A stretch of 64,000 nt of DNA from Inquilinus sp052078665 (GTDB lineage: Bacteria; Pseudomonadota; Alphaproteobacteria; DSM-16000; Inquilinaceae), in the NCBI RefSeq assembly GCF_052078665.1, contig NZ_JBQJIK010000012.1, positions 52,088 to 116,087 of the forward strand, given 5' to 3'. How positions within the stretch are numbered: the first letter of the stretch is position 1; every line of letters starts with the position of its first letter. The translations under genes and the position numbers were made by a program. Below, in pieces: positions 29,687 through 38,343 of this stretch. The notes under the pieces are model-generated. The model searched no databases, had not been told where the DNA came from, and saw nothing but the letters and a program-made list of their open reading frames with translations.

Positions 29687-30097
29687 TCAGTCCCGCCGGG
29701 CGCGGGTGCCGAGGCCGATCTGCTTGGCCAGCCTGCTGCGCTGCTTGGCGTAGTTCGGCGCCACCATCGGATAGTCGGCCGGCAGGCCCCAGCGATCGCG
29801 ATACTCGTCCGGGGTCATGTTGTAGGCCGTCTTCAGATGCCGCTTCAGCATCTTCAACTGCTTGCCGTCCTCGAGACAGATGATGTAGTCCGGCGTCACC
29901 GACTTCTTGATCGGAACCGCCGGCTGGGGCTTCTCCGCGATCGGCGTCGGCTCAGTCCCGAGACCATTGAGCGCGCGAAAAACGTGCTCGATCAGGCCCG
30001 GCAGGTCGGAGATCGCAACGGTATTGTTTCCTACATGTGCCGCGACGATTTGGCTCGTAAGGTTCATCAAATCGTTGGACGGCGTTTCATTGCTCAT
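29687..30097 (-). CDS. MucR/Ros-family transcriptional regulator
   Basis: A 136-residue MucR-type zinc-finger-like regulator. The family core SVTPDYIICLEDGKQLKMLK, HLKTAYNMTPDEYRDRWGLP and YPMVAPNYAKQRSRLAKQIG is intact. MucR binds AT-rich promoter DNA and works as an H-NS-like global repressor of exopolysaccharide, motility and virulence genes in Rhizobiales. The second of two close ATGs (30097) is chosen because GGGAG lies 7 nt upstream of it. In the family the first CxxC is often degenerate; here only one clear Cys is in the finger region. It diverges from the TusA-like gene. Confidence 0.94.
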   Translation of the reverse strand: MSNETPSNDLMNLTSQIVAAHVGNNTVAISDLPGLIEHVFRALNGLGTEPTPIAEKPQPAVPIKKSVTPDYIICLEDGKQLKMLKRHLKTAYNMTPDEYRDRWGLPADYPMVAPNYAKQRSRLAKQIGLGTRARRD

Positions 30098-30126
30098 GTT
30101 CATACTCCCGCGGCACGAGTGTTGGG

Positions 30127-30155
30127 TATATAAGTCGCCCAGTACTGGACTGCAA
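30127..30155 (-). promoter_or_regulatory. Predicted promoter of the mucR-type gene
   Basis: On the minus strand TTGCAG (30155-30150) and TATATA (30132-30127) are 17 bp apart, a strong sigma-70-type pair. The predicted start gives a short ~22-nt leader that includes the GGGAG ribosome-binding site. Confidence 0.65.
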
Positions 30156-30186
30156 CACGAATCGCCTCGAAAATCGAGAAAGCGTC

Positions 30187-30441
30187 ATGAGCAACGAGCC
30201 ACCGGTCCGGACTCTCGATGTAACGGCGGAGGTCTGCCCTTTCACTTTCGTCAAAACCAAGCTGCTGCTGGAAGATATGAAGCCCGGCGAAGTGGCGGAA
30301 ATACGGCTGAACGCGGGTGAGCCGCTGATCAATGTTCCGCGCTCGGCGACGGAAGGCGGCCATCGCGTGCTGTCGGTCAAGCCCGAGGATGCCGGCGAGA
30401 CCCGCTGGCTGGTGCGGATCGAGCGCGGCCCGAAGGGCTGA
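30187..30441 (+). CDS. TusA-family sulfur carrier/SirA-like protein
   Basis: An 84-residue TusA/SirA/YeeD-fold protein. The functional motif is AEVCPFTFVKTK: Cys17 would carry the persulfide, but the usual CPxP is CPFT here, so the second proline is missing. Family members relay sulfur for tRNA thiolation, molybdopterin or sulfur oxidation. No Tus partners are next to it, and no role can be assigned from context. Confidence 0.9.
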   Translation: MSNEPPVRTLDVTAEVCPFTFVKTKLLLEDMKPGEVAEIRLNAGEPLINVPRSATEGGHRVLSVKPEDAGETRWLVRIERGPKG

Positions 30442-30468
30442 TCGCGGGCGGTTCCGTCCGGGATTTCT

Positions 30469-30484
30469 CTACACAAGCGTGTAG
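30469..30484. promoter_or_regulatory. Palindrome upstream of the peptide ABC operon (possible operator)
   Basis: CTACAC, AAGC, GTGTAG forms a perfect 6+6 inverted repeat directly before a TTGACT hexamer (30485-30490), about 60 bp upstream of the binding-protein start. Position and symmetry fit a regulator site, but the regulator is unknown and no clean -10 follows. Confidence 0.4.
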
Positions 30485-30544
30485 TTGACTTTTATTTTAC
30501 GCCCTGTCACGTCGAAGCTTCCCGCCCGAGGAGGACACCCGTCG

Positions 30545-32221
30545 ATGCGCTCTCACCGCACACCCCGCCTGGTCGTATTGGCCCTGATGCTCGGTCTCGC
30601 CGGCGGCCCGCCCGCCCTGGCCCAGGACGCGCTGCCCGACGGCATCACCGCGGCCGCGGATCCGTCGGCGATCCCGGCCACGGCCAAGGCCCGCAAGGAC
30701 ACCGTCGTCGCCTCGATCAGCGCGCCGCAGGGCGTGTTCAACCCCTACTTCTTCACCAATGGCTGGGACGAGAACGTCACCAACGTGATCTTCGGCCGGC
30801 TGGTCAACTACGACAGCCAGGGCGAGCTGATCCCGGAGCAGGCTGAATCCTGGACTGTCAGCCCGGACAACCTCGTCTACACCATCAAGCTGCGGCCCGG
30901 CCTGACCTTCAGCGACGGCTCGGCCCTGACCGCCGAGGACGTGGCCTTCACCCTGACCGTGCTGCACGACCCGACGCTGGAGAGCGAGACCGACATCACG
31001 CCCGCCGCGATCGCCGGCGGGGCGGAGTACAAGGCCGGCAAGGCCGACAGCATCGCCGGCATCAAGGTGATCGACCCGCAGACCATCCAGGTCACCACCA
31101 CCCGGCCCGGCGCCAAGACGCTGGTCCTGCTCGGCGGCCCGGTGCTGTCGAAGGCGCATTACGGCAAGGGCTTCGCCCGCGGCCAACTCGACGGCATCCG
31201 CGCCCTCGGCGGCGACCCGCTCGGCGCCGGCCCCTATGTCTTCGACAGGTTCATCCCCGGCCAGGAGGTGCGGTTCCACGCCAGCCCGGCCTATTTCAAG
31301 GGCAAGCCGGCGGTGGAGCATTTCATCTACCGGATCACCTCGGACGCCACCAAGCTGCAGCTGTTCCAGACCGGCGAGACCGACTATGACGGCTTCACGG
31401 TCAGCCAGGACAATGTCGACGCGCTGCAGAGCCTGGGCTTCGCCGCGATCAACCTGTACGGCTCCAGCGACTACAGCATGATCGAGTTCAACCCGAAGGA
31501 TCCGCTGCTGCAGGACCCGCGGGTGCGGCATGCTTTGACCTACGGCCTCGACCGCCAGACCCTGGTGACGGTGGTCTATCAGGGCTACGGCCAGGTCGCG
31601 ACCCAGCCGGTGGCGCCGATCTCCTGGGCCTATGACGCCGACGCCGTCGACCCCTACGCCTACGATCCGGCCAAGGCCGCGGCGCTGCTCGACGAGGCCG
31701 GCTGGAAGGCCGGTGCGGACGGCATCCGGGTCAAGGACGGCCAGCGCCTGTCGCTGCGCCTGCTGGCCACCAAGTCGCTGTTCAACGACGCGCTGATCCC
31801 GATCGCCCAGGAGAACTGGAAGGCGATCGGCGTCGACCTGGTGCCCGAGGTGTCGGACTTCAACGCCCTGCTGGCCAAGCGCAAATCCGGCGACTACAAC
31901 CTCGCCACCTTCCGCACCTCGACCATCAACGACCCGCATGACGGGGTCGAGGACTTCCTGTCGACCGGCGATGTCGGCCGGCTCGGCTACCGCAACGACG
32001 AGGTCGAGCGGCTGATCCTCGAGGGCAACGCCACGCTGGATCCGGAGCAGCGCAAGCCGATCTACCACCAGCTGTACAAGGCGCTGGCCGAGGACCCGCC
32101 GGTGATCTTCCTGGCCTACCGCAAGATCCTGTCCGCCACCGATGCCCGGGTCGAAGGCTTCAACCCGGACATCTACAACGGCATCGTCGCCAGCCTGCCG
32201 AACCTGAAGATCGTGCAGTGA
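30545..32221 (+). CDS. ABC transporter periplasmic substrate-binding protein, family 5 (peptide/nickel type)
   Basis: A 558-residue SBP_bac_5 protein. The ATG at 30545 has AGGAGG about 12 nt upstream and opens with a Sec signal ending ALAQD. The segment EQAESWTVSPDNLVYTIKL and the run TFSDGSALTAEDVAFTL are family hallmarks. It is the first gene of a five-gene operon with two permeases and two ATPases, the Dpp/Opp layout. Ligand could be a peptide, an opine or a glycoside; the sequence does not settle it. Confidence 0.93.
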   Translation: MRSHRTPRLVVLALMLGLAGGPPALAQDALPDGITAAADPSAIPATAKARKDTVVASISAPQGVFNPYFFTNGWDENVTNVIFGRLVNYDSQGELIPEQAESWTVSPDNLVYTIKLRPGLTFSDGSALTAEDVAFTLTVLHDPTLESETDITPAAIAGGAEYKAGKADSIAGIKVIDPQTIQVTTTRPGAKTLVLLGGPVLSKAHYGKGFARGQLDGIRALGGDPLGAGPYVFDRFIPGQEVRFHASPAYFKGKPAVEHFIYRITSDATKLQLFQTGETDYDGFTVSQDNVDALQSLGFAAINLYGSSDYSMIEFNPKDPLLQDPRVRHALTYGLDRQTLVTVVYQGYGQVATQPVAPISWAYDADAVDPYAYDPAKAAALLDEAGWKAGADGIRVKDGQRLSLRLLATKSLFNDALIPIAQENWKAIGVDLVPEVSDFNALLAKRKSGDYNLATFRTSTINDPHDGVEDFLSTGDVGRLGYRNDEVERLILEGNATLDPEQRKPIYHQLYKALAEDPPVIFLAYRKILSATDARVEGFNPDIYNGIVASLPNLKIVQ

Positions 32222-32264
32222 GCTTCCGCGGCGTCCGTTCCCCCTCCCGACACCGGGAGGGGGC

Positions 32265-33227
32265 ATGAGGACCTTCATCATCCGCCGCCTGCTGCTGGCG
32301 GTGCCGATGCTGCTGGGGGCGTCGGCGCTGATCTTCTTCATCTTCGCCCTGACCCCGGGCGACTTCATCGACGGCAACATCAACCTGACGCCGGAGCGGG
32401 CGGCGGAGCTGAAGTCGCTGTACGGGCTCGACCGGCCGGTGGTCGACCGCTACCTCGACTGGCTGGGCCGGCTGGTGACCGGCGATCTCGGCTATTCAAT
32501 GCAGTACCAGATCCCGGTCGGCACCCTGCTGAACCAGTATGTCTGGAATTCCTTCCTACTGGCCGGCACCGCGATGCTGCTGTATTGGACCCTGTCGCTG
32601 CTGGCCGGGGTCACGGCGGCGATGAAGCCGTATTCCTGGTACGACCGGCTGGTGACGCTGGCGGTGTTCGCCGCCATGTCCTTCCCGGTCTTCTTCCTGT
32701 GCCTGCTGCTGATCAAATGGTTCGCGGTCGACCTGCGCTGGCTGCCGGTCGGCGGCATGATCAGCACCGGCAGCGAGGCGACCGGCTGGCCGCTGGTGGT
32801 CGAGATCGCCGGCCACATGGTGCTGCCGGTGCTGGTGCTGACCGCGCTGCAGGCCGGCAGCCTGACCCGCTACATCCGCGCCAGCATGCTGGAATCGCTG
32901 GCGATGGACTTCGTCCGCACCGCCCGGGCCAAGGGGCTGAAGGAGCGCAAAGTGGTGCTGAAGCACGCGCTGCGCAACGCGCTGCTGCCGATCATCACCC
33001 TGCTGGGCTTCGAGCTGCCGGGCCTGTTCTCCGGCGCCATCGTCACCGAGAAGATCTTCAACTGGCCGGGCGCCGGGCACATCCAGATCGACACGCTGGC
33101 GGCGCGCGACTATCCGGTGCTGATGGGCTTCACCATGGCGCTGGCGGCGCTGACCATCCTCGGCAACCTGATCGCCGACATCGCCTATGCCGCGGCCGAC
33201 CCGCGCATCCGGCTGCGGCGGCGCTAG
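32265..33227 (+). CDS. ABC transporter permease, DppB/OppB type
   Basis: A 320-residue inner-membrane permease with six predicted helices. The EAA-like coupling loop is present as DFVRTARAKGLKERKVV followed by KHALRNALLPIITLLG, the standard contact to the ATPases. The N-terminal RRLLLAVPMLLGASALIFF is typical of the DppB branch. It follows the binding protein by 43 bp and precedes the DppC-type gene by 3 bp. Confidence 0.95.
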   Translation: MRTFIIRRLLLAVPMLLGASALIFFIFALTPGDFIDGNINLTPERAAELKSLYGLDRPVVDRYLDWLGRLVTGDLGYSMQYQIPVGTLLNQYVWNSFLLAGTAMLLYWTLSLLAGVTAAMKPYSWYDRLVTLAVFAAMSFPVFFLCLLLIKWFAVDLRWLPVGGMISTGSEATGWPLVVEIAGHMVLPVLVLTALQAGSLTRYIRASMLESLAMDFVRTARAKGLKERKVVLKHALRNALLPIITLLGFELPGLFSGAIVTEKIFNWPGAGHIQIDTLAARDYPVLMGFTMALAALTILGNLIADIAYAAADPRIRLRRR

Positions 33228-33230
33228 GCC

Positions 33231-34184
33231 ATGGCGTTCGCGTCGCTGAATCCGTTCCGCCGCCGCCGGGCGCGCGAGGCCGAGCTGGTGGAGCTTGCCG
33301 GCCGCCTCGCCGTCACCCGCTCGCCGCTCGGCGACGCGCTGTGGCGGCTCCGGCGCAACCGCATCGCCATGGTCGCGGCCGCGGTGCTGCTGCTGATCGT
33401 CCTGGTCTGCGTCGTCGGGCCATGGATCAGCCCCTGGGACCTGAACGCGACCGACGCGCTCAGCCCCAACCGTCCGCCCAGCCTGCGGCATTGGCTCGGC
33501 ACCGATTTCCTCGGCCGCGACATCCTGGCCCGGCTGATGGCGGCGGGCCGGATCTCGCTGACCGTGGGTCTCGCTTCGGTGCTGCTGTCAGTGGTGGTCG
33601 GCTACATCGCCGGCGCCGTGGCGGGATATCTCGGTGGCCTGGCCGACGCCGTGATCATGCGCGCGGCCGACATCGTCATGACGATCCCGACCCTGCCGCT
33701 CTTGATCATCCTCGGCGCCGTGCTGTCCGAGCTGAGGGTGCCGCCGGACCAGCGGATCTACCTGGTCGTCCTCATGCTCAGCCTGCCGAACTGGATCCGC
33801 GTCGCCCGGCTGGTGCGGTCGCAGATCCTGTCGCTGCGCGAGCGCGACTTCATGGTGGCGACCGAGGTGCTGGGCCTGCCGCTGTACCGCCGGCTGTTCC
33901 ACCACCTGCTGCCGAACACCGTGCCGATCCTGATCGTGGTCGGCACCGTCGGCGTCGCCGACGCGATCCTGAACGAGGCCTATCTCAGCTATCTCGGCCT
34001 CGGCGTGGTGCCGCCGACCCCGTCCTGGGGCAACATGATGGACACCGCCAACAGCTTCGTCGACTTCCAGCGCCGGCCCTGGCTGTGGGTGCCGCCGGGC
34101 GTGGCGATCTTCCTGACCGTGGTCGCCATCAACATCCTCGGCGACGGGCTGCGCGACGCGCTCGACCCCAAGATGAAGCGCTAG
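33231..34184 (+). CDS. ABC transporter permease, DppC/OppC type
   Basis: A 317-residue permease. It has the OppC-type N-terminal extension before the first helix, GTDFLGRDILARLMAAGRIS as the family signature after it, and a coupling loop at RDFMVATEVLGLPLYRRLF. It forms the heterodimeric channel with the preceding gene. The gap to the ATPase gene is 4 bp. Confidence 0.95.
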   Translation: MAFASLNPFRRRRAREAELVELAGRLAVTRSPLGDALWRLRRNRIAMVAAAVLLLIVLVCVVGPWISPWDLNATDALSPNRPPSLRHWLGTDFLGRDILARLMAAGRISLTVGLASVLLSVVVGYIAGAVAGYLGGLADAVIMRAADIVMTIPTLPLLIILGAVLSELRVPPDQRIYLVVLMLSLPNWIRVARLVRSQILSLRERDFMVATEVLGLPLYRRLFHHLLPNTVPILIVVGTVGVADAILNEAYLSYLGLGVVPPTPSWGNMMDTANSFVDFQRRPWLWVPPGVAIFLTVVAINILGDGLRDALDPKMKR

Positions 34185-34188
34185 CGCC

Positions 34189-35160
34189 ATGCTGGTCGAG
34201 TTCCAGGACCTGTCGGTCCAGTTCCGCACCGAGGAGGGCGTCGCCCGGGCGGTGACCGAGGTCAGCTTCGGCATCGCCGAGGGCGAGACCGTCGGTGTGG
34301 TCGGCGAATCCGGCTGCGGCAAGAGCGTCACCGCGCTGTCGCTGATGGGCCTGCTGCCGCGCCCGGCCGGCAAGGTCGCCGGCGGCCGCATCCTGTATCG
34401 CGGCCGCGACCTGCTGGGGCTGCGGCCGGAGGAGATGCGCGGCCTGCGCGGCAACGAGATCGCCATGATCTTCCAGGAGCCGATGAGCGCGCTGAACCCG
34501 GTGCTGACCATCGGCGAGCAGATCGTCGAGCCGCTGGTCGAGCATCGCGGCCTGGCGCCGAAGGCGGCCTGGGACGAGGCGATCGCGCTCTTGGACCGGG
34601 TCGGCATCGCCCGGGCGGACAAGATCGTCGAGGGCTATCCGCACCAGCTGTCGGGCGGCATGCTGCAGCGGGTGATGATCGCGATCGCGCTCAGCTGCGG
34701 CCCTCGCCTCTTGATCGCCGATGAGCCGACCACCGCGCTCGACGTCACCATCCAGGCCCAGATCCTGGAGCTGCTGGGCCGGCTGAAGCGCGAGCAGGGC
34801 ACGGCGCTGATGCTGATCACCCACGATCTCGGCATGGTGGCGGAGCTCGCCGACCGGGTGGTGGTGATGTATGCCGGCCGGGTGGTCGAGACCGGGCCGG
34901 TGCGCGACATCCTGCTGCGGCCGAAGCACCCCTACACCCGCGGGCTCCTGGCGTCGCGCCCGGTGCCGGGCCAGCGCCGCCGCCGGCTCGACTCGATCCC
35001 GGGCCAGGTGCCCAGCCCGGCGCATCTGCCCCCCTGGTGCGCCTTCGCCGATCGCTGCTTCGCCGCGGCCGACATCTGCCGCACCGGCATCCCGGCGCTG
35101 GAGCCGGCCGGGGTGCCGCACCGCGCCGCCTGCTTCCTGGCGCAGCAGGGGGCGATATGA
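34189..35160 (+). CDS. ABC transporter ATPase, DppD/OppD type
   Basis: A 323-residue ATPase with Walker A GESGCGKS, signature LSGGMLQRVMIAIAL, Walker B LLIADEPTTALD and H-loop ITHDLG. The C-terminal oligopeptide extension has the cysteine cluster (CAFADRCFAAADIC) that binds an Fe-S cluster in DppD-type proteins. Its stop overlaps the next ATPase start (ATGA). Confidence 0.96.
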   Translation: MLVEFQDLSVQFRTEEGVARAVTEVSFGIAEGETVGVVGESGCGKSVTALSLMGLLPRPAGKVAGGRILYRGRDLLGLRPEEMRGLRGNEIAMIFQEPMSALNPVLTIGEQIVEPLVEHRGLAPKAAWDEAIALLDRVGIARADKIVEGYPHQLSGGMLQRVMIAIALSCGPRLLIADEPTTALDVTIQAQILELLGRLKREQGTALMLITHDLGMVAELADRVVVMYAGRVVETGPVRDILLRPKHPYTRGLLASRPVPGQRRRRLDSIPGQVPSPAHLPPWCAFADRCFAAADICRTGIPALEPAGVPHRAACFLAQQGAI

Positions 35161-36125
35161 CGGACACGCCGCTGCTCGAGGTCGAGGGCCTCAAGACCCA
35201 TTTCCCGATCCGCGACGGGGTGTTCGGCCAGGTCACCGGCCATGTCCGTGCCGTCGACGGGGTGACCTTCCGCATCCGCCGCGGCACCAGCTTCGGCCTG
35301 GTCGGCGAATCCGGCAGCGGCAAGTCCACGCTCGGCCGCACCGTGCTGGGGCTGTACCAGCCGACGGCCGGCACCGTGCGGTTCGAGGGCTGCGACATCA
35401 ACGCGATCGGCCGCCGCGGCCGGCGGGCGCTGCGGCCGAAGATGCAGCTGGTGTTCCAGGACCCCTACGGCTCGCTCAACCCGCGGGTGCGGGTCGGCGA
35501 CGCGATCGGCGAGGCGCTGCTGGCGCATGGCCTGGTCCGCCGGGCCGAGCTGCGCGACACGGTGCTGGAGGTGATGCGGATCTGCGGCCTGGCGCCGTAC
35601 CAGTATGCCCGCTACCCGCATGAATTCTCCGGCGGCCAGCGCCAGCGCATCGGCATCGCCCGGGCCCTGGCGCTGAAGCCGGAGCTGATCGTGGCGGATG
35701 AGCCGGTCTCGGCCCTCGACGTCTCGATCCAGGCGCAGATCATCAACCTGTTCTCCGACCTCAAGGAGCAGCGGGGCGTCACCTTCCTGTTCATCTCGCA
35801 CGACCTGGCGGTGGTCGAGCATCTCTGCGACGAGATCGCGGTGATGTATCTCGGCGTGATCGTCGAGACGGCCAGCCGCGACGCGCTGTTCGACCGGCCG
35901 CTGCACCCCTACACCCAGGCGCTGCTGTCGGCGATCCCCGCGATCGACCCGGATGCGCCGCGCGATCGTGCGGTGCTGAAGGGCGAATTGCCCAGCCCGG
36001 CCAACCCGCCGGCCGGCTGCCGCTTCCACACCCGCTGCCCGCTGGCGACCGACCGCTGCCGGGCCGAGGTGCCGGAGATGCGCACGCTCGGCGAGGGCCA
36101 CCGGGTCGCCTGCCACCTGGCCTAG
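35157..36125 (+). CDS. ABC transporter ATPase, DppF/OppF type
   Basis: A 322-residue ATPase. Walker A is GESGSGKSTLG, the signature FSGGQRQRIGIARAL, Walker B LIVADEPVSALD, and the H-loop ISHDLAVV. The C-terminal cluster FHTRCPLATDRC is present. It starts inside the stop of the DppD-type gene. It ends the operon; no terminator hairpin with a T-run is evident in the 82 bp after it. Confidence 0.96.
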   Translation: MTDTPLLEVEGLKTHFPIRDGVFGQVTGHVRAVDGVTFRIRRGTSFGLVGESGSGKSTLGRTVLGLYQPTAGTVRFEGCDINAIGRRGRRALRPKMQLVFQDPYGSLNPRVRVGDAIGEALLAHGLVRRAELRDTVLEVMRICGLAPYQYARYPHEFSGGQRQRIGIARALALKPELIVADEPVSALDVSIQAQIINLFSDLKEQRGVTFLFISHDLAVVEHLCDEIAVMYLGVIVETASRDALFDRPLHPYTQALLSAIPAIDPDAPRDRAVLKGELPSPANPPAGCRFHTRCPLATDRCRAEVPEMRTLGEGHRVACHLA

Positions 36126-36207
36126 CGGAAAATCTCCGGGGCCTGTCGAATCCGGACGGCGCCGGACGATTAGGGGCATTCGAGGCGCAAGCAGAAGGAC
36201 TTCCGTC

Positions 36208-36585
36208 ATGCGCTATGCCTGCCTGATCTATTACGATCCGCAGACCCTGTTCGGCGGCAGCCCCGAGGCCCAGGCGGCGCTCGAGGGCTGCGCCACCCAT
36301 GACGAGACGCTGAAGGCCAGCGGCCATTTCGTCGCCGGCGAGGCGCTGGAGCTGCCCGACGGCGCCCGCACCGTGAAGGTGCGCGAGGGCAAGACCTCGG
36401 CGGTCGACGGCCCGTTCATGGAGACCAAGGAGATCCTGGGCGGCTTCGTCGTGATCGAGGCGCGCGACATCGACGAGGCGGCGCAGGTCGCCGCCACGCA
36501 CCCCCTGGCCCGGGTCGGCTTCGTCGAGGTGCGGCCGCTGGTCGATTTCAGCACGCCGCCGCCGGATTTCAGCCAACCGTCCTAG
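36208..36585 (+). CDS. YciI-family (DGPF-domain) protein
   Basis: A 125-residue dimeric alpha/beta-barrel protein with the signature VDGPFMETKEILGGFVVIEA. Members are often paired with an ECF sigma factor; here none is adjacent. The biochemical role is unknown. The 3' end overlaps the convergent GntR gene by 17 bp. Confidence 0.9.
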   Translation: MRYACLIYYDPQTLFGGSPEAQAALEGCATHDETLKASGHFVAGEALELPDGARTVKVREGKTSAVDGPFMETKEILGGFVVIEARDIDEAAQVAATHPLARVGFVEVRPLVDFSTPPPDFSQPS

Positions 36586-37288
36586 CGCCGGCCGCCGGCG
36601 GCTCCGGGACGCCTTCCTGCTGTGTCAGGTCGCGGACCAGCGACATCGTCAGCAGCAGGTGGTCGGACAGCAGCCGGCACCCGGCCTCGGCATCGCCGGC
36701 GAGCACCGCCGCCATGATCCGATGGTGCTCGCCGTCGAGGTCGCGCCGGTGCTCCGCCATCGGCACCGACAGCCGGCGATAGCGTTCGGATTGCACATAG
36801 AGCATTGCCCGCAGCCGCAGCAGCCAGGGGCTGTCGCAGGCGGCGACCAACGCCAGGTGATAGTCGGCATGGGCGGCCGCCCAATCCTCGCTCACCCGGC
36901 GCTCGTCCCCCTCCACCCGCTCAGGCGTGCGCGACAGGCGATGATAGGCCGCCACCAGCCCCGTCTCCCAGTCGATCCCGCGCACCGCCATCGCCCGGCG
37001 CAGGCACAGCGTCTCGATTTCGACCCGGGTGCGGGTCAGATCGTCGAGATCGGCGGCGGAGACCGGGGCGACCTGGAACCGCTTCTGCGCCTCGGAGATC
37101 ACGAAGCCCTCGGCCGACAGCCGCGACAGCGCCTCGCGCACCGCGCTGAGGCTGACCCCGAGCTGGGCGCAGAGGTCGTTGATCTTCAGCCGCTGCCCCG
37201 GCCGCAGGCGGCACGCCAGGATGTCCGCGCGCAGCCGCACATAGGCGGCCTCGGTCAGGCTTCGGGCTTCCTGCAATCCTGTCAGCAT
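36569..37288 (-). CDS. GntR-family regulator (FadR/FCD subfamily)
   Basis: A 239-residue regulator. The winged helix at about residues 10-75 (RLKINDLCAQLGVSLSAVRE) is followed by an all-helical FCD ligand domain, with metal-type residues in AAHADYHLALVAAC and GEHHRIMAAVLAGDAEA. It diverges from the ring-cleavage gene cluster starting at 37410, with overlapping promoter regions between, and is very likely its repressor. Confidence 0.94.
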   Translation of the reverse strand: MLTGLQEARSLTEAAYVRLRADILACRLRPGQRLKINDLCAQLGVSLSAVREALSRLSAEGFVISEAQKRFQVAPVSAADLDDLTRTRVEIETLCLRRAMAVRGIDWETGLVAAYHRLSRTPERVEGDERRVSEDWAAAHADYHLALVAACDSPWLLRLRAMLYVQSERYRRLSVPMAEHRRDLDGEHHRIMAAVLAGDAEAGCRLLSDHLLLTMSLVRDLTQQEGVPEPPAAGARTVG

Positions 37289-37304
37289 CGATACCTCCGT
37301 CTCG

Positions 37305-37374
37305 CTTATAGCAAATATCCATCATTCCACAAAAAATCTATTTTTCTTGACATGATCGATCTCCGGCCTAGGCT
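37305..37374. promoter_or_regulatory. Divergent promoters for the GntR gene and the catabolic cluster
   Basis: Minus strand: TTGTGG (37332-37327), 16 bp, TATAAG (37310-37305), for the GntR gene. Plus strand: TTGACA (37347-37352), 16 bp, TAGGCT (37369-37374), for the catabolic cluster. The AT-rich stretch between them (about 37311-37346) is the likely GntR operator region. Confidence 0.55.
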
Positions 37375-37409
37375 TGGCCGCATCGACCCAGCCGAGGATG
37401 GAGTCCGCA

Positions 37410-38300
37410 ATGCGCCTGTCGACCCTGGCCATGGACGGCCGCCGCCTCGTCGCCGTGCGAAGCGGAGACGAGTTGATCGACCTGTCGCTGGCGGCCCCGC
37501 GCCTGCCAGACGACCTCGCGGCGATCATCGCCGGCGGCGGCGAGGCTCGCGAGGCGGTCGAAGCGGTGCTGCGGTCGCCGCCGCGGCAGGCCGTGCTGCC
37601 CTCCGGACGGGCACAGTGGCTGCCGGTGCTACCGCATCCGGGCAAGATCCTGTGCGTCGGCCTGAACTATCGCGACCATTCGGCCGAGAGCGGCTTCCAG
37701 CAGCCCGCCTATCCGGCGCTGTTCGCCCGCTTCGCCTCCAGCCTGGTCGGCCACGGGGCGGCAATCCTGCGGCCGCGCCAGTCGGAGCAGCTCGACTACG
37801 AGGGCGAGATCGCGGCGGTGATCGGCCGCGGCGGGCGGCACATCAGCCGGGCGGCCGCACTCGACCACGTCGCCGGCTATGCCCTGTTCAACGACGCCTC
37901 GATCCGCGACTACCAGACCAAATCGCCGCAATGGACCGTCGGCAAGAATTTCGACGGCACCGGAGCCTTCGGCCCCGAATTCGTGACCGCCGACGAGCTG
38001 CCGCCGGGCGCCGCCGGCCTGCGGCTGCGCACCCGGCTGAACGGCACGGTGGTGCAGGACGCCTCGACCGACGACATGGTGTTCGGCGTGGCGGAGCTGG
38101 TCGCGATCCTGTCCGAGGCGATGACCCTGGAACCGGGGGATGTCATCGTCACCGGCACACCGGCCGGCGTCGGCCTGGCCCGCAAGCCGCCCTTGTGGAT
38201 GCGCCCCGGCGATGTCGTCGAGGTCGAGGCCGACGGCATCGGGCTGCTGCGCAACCCGGTCGCGGAGGATGGCGCACGGCTGGCGGCCGATGCCGCCTGA
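37410..38300 (+). CDS. Fumarylacetoacetate hydrolase (FAH)-family protein
   Basis: A 296-residue FAH-fold enzyme. The metal site is seen in LDYEGEIAAVIGRGG (paired glutamates) and KSPQWTVGKNFDG; VGLNYRDH and VTGTPAGVG are family motifs. Enzymes of this family hydrolyse, hydrate or decarboxylate ring-cleavage products. In this cluster it probably acts on the product of the dioxygenase. The ATG at 37410 has GGAG 8 nt upstream; it is the first gene after the GntR-facing promoter. Confidence 0.92.
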   Translation: MRLSTLAMDGRRLVAVRSGDELIDLSLAAPRLPDDLAAIIAGGGEAREAVEAVLRSPPRQAVLPSGRAQWLPVLPHPGKILCVGLNYRDHSAESGFQQPAYPALFARFASSLVGHGAAILRPRQSEQLDYEGEIAAVIGRGGRHISRAAALDHVAGYALFNDASIRDYQTKSPQWTVGKNFDGTGAFGPEFVTADELPPGAAGLRLRTRLNGTVVQDASTDDMVFGVAELVAILSEAMTLEPGDVIVTGTPAGVGLARKPPLWMRPGDVVEVEADGIGLLRNPVAEDGARLAADAA

Positions 38301-38343
38301 GGCGGGCCGGATACAAGAACAATCCGTGGGAGCTGGAAACGCC

